Below are positions 4,835 to 5,330 of a stretch of 5,330 nt of DNA, one piece after another. The first letter of the stretch is position 1; the number at the start of each line of letters is the position of its first letter. A program made the translations under genes and the position numbers. A model generated the notes under the pieces. The model saw only the letters and a program-made list of their open reading frames with translations, was not told the origin of the DNA and searched no databases. Source of the stretch: Promethearchaeota archaeon (GTDB lineage Archaea > Asgardarchaeota > Lokiarchaeia > Sigynarchaeales > SOKP01); contig JAEOTV010000008.1 in assembly GCA_016839635.1 (NCBI GenBank), positions 1 through 5,330 of the forward strand, read 5' to 3'.

Positions 4835-5330
4835 ATGGCAAAAAGTGGTGCTATATTAGGAATATTAGGGATTTTACTTGGTGTTGGAGGAATAGGCTTC
4901 GGAGTTGTAAATTGGATGAATCAACCTACTATTCCTTATGAACCCCATTGGTATACCTATCATAATACTGAATTTTATCCTAGTCCTGTCTCGGTATATA
5001 AACCAATTCCGACCTTATCAATAGTATTTACACTGGAGGTAGATATGGCTCTCTATTTATTATTTACATGCAGTGCTAGATGTTTTCCTGATGGCATTAG
5101 TTATTCTGATCTCTTCTTTTATTTTATGATAAATGATGTACAACAGATAAGTATGCCATGGGCACGGACTGGTACTCATCAAGGTACTTCAGCTTCTGAT
5201 TATTACACAGTGTCCCTTCAGCATTACATTGATGTGATCACCCCGGGGACTTATAACTTTACAGTAGTTGTAATGACTGAAAGAGCGGGAAATTTCATCA
5301 GACAATCCTCATTTTGGATACAATCCTATA
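4835..5330 (+). CDS. Membrane-anchored Lokiarchaeota-style surface protein, 3' end missing
   Basis: The reading frame starts MAKSGAILGILGILLGVGG and is open to the window edge (165 codons), so the C-terminus is missing. Residues 5-27 form a Gly-rich hydrophobic helix (GxLGIxGxxxG pattern, ending GVVNW) that should act as an uncleaved N-terminal anchor or signal. The remainder, rich in Tyr, Phe, Thr and alternating hydrophobics (LSIVFTLEVD, LFFYFMIND, YNFTVVVMTE), looks like an extracellular beta-sandwich. C79 and C83 could pair, and N141-F-T is a glycosylation sequon. I recall this N-terminus, with only small changes, at the start of many Lokiarchaeota proteins of unknown function; that memory is the main basis for the family statement. 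An in-frame TAA at 4817-4819 fixes the start to this ATG. AAAGGT at 4820-4825, nine bases upstream, is a weak ribosome-binding site. Confidence 0.8.
   Translation, partial: MAKSGAILGILGILLGVGGIGFGVVNWMNQPTIPYEPHWYTYHNTEFYPSPVSVYKPIPTLSIVFTLEVDMALYLLFTCSARCFPDGISYSDLFFYFMINDVQQISMPWARTGTHQGTSASDYYTVSLQHYIDVITPGTYNFTVVVMTERAGNFIRQSSFWIQSY

Noticed and set aside
1..5330. CRISPR array, tRNA/rRNA gene, insertion sequence or defence operon
   Set aside because: There are no regularly spaced repeats with unique spacers, no cloverleaf-like GC-rich segment, no transposase and no terminal repeats. The only tandem repeats are the coding blades of the propeller.

Overview
This AT-rich window carries mostly small, loosely spaced genes on both strands. 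It looks archaeal, and most like an Asgard (Lokiarchaeia-type) genome. The signs are GGTGA-type Shine-Dalgarno sequences close to several starts, TATA-like boxes instead of bacterial -35/-10 pairs, oligo-T tracts at gene ends, very small zinc-binding proteins, a surface beta-propeller with an N-terminal signal and a C-terminal membrane anchor, and a membrane-anchored protein beginning MAKSGAILGILG, an N-terminus I associate with Lokiarchaeota. The placement is inferred from memory of family style, not from a database search.

Layout. Positions 2-112 hold the last 36 codons of an unidentified plus-strand gene. Positions 168-1469 encode a secreted, membrane-anchored eight-repeat beta-propeller that ends at a T8 tract. 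From about 1567 to 3299 there are four minus-strand genes: a 75-residue TRASH-like zinc-finger protein (1567-1794), a GNAT acetyltransferase (1915-2523), a 46-residue zinc-ribbon protein (2780-2920) and a 46-residue CxxC-x17-CxxC protein (3159-3299). They are separated by 120-256 bases and appear to have their own start signals, so they are probably separate units and not one operon. A 479-base AT-rich gap leads to a plus-strand 68-residue Cys-rich protein of no recognised family (3779-3985). This runs convergently, 18 bases away, into a minus-strand class I SAM-dependent methyltransferase (4004-4576). A divergent intergenic region with a direct repeat and an operator-like palindrome then precedes the start of a membrane-anchored protein (4835 to the window end, incomplete).

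How the genes relate. No single pathway is evident. The two recognisable enzymes (acetyltransferase, methyltransferase) have unknown substrates, and the two anchored proteins at either end are probably cell-surface components. The most distinctive feature is four different small Cys-rich, presumably zinc-binding proteins within 2.4 kb, one of them only 46 residues and easily missed by length-filtered gene calling. I see no RNA gene, CRISPR array, insertion sequence or clear defence system.
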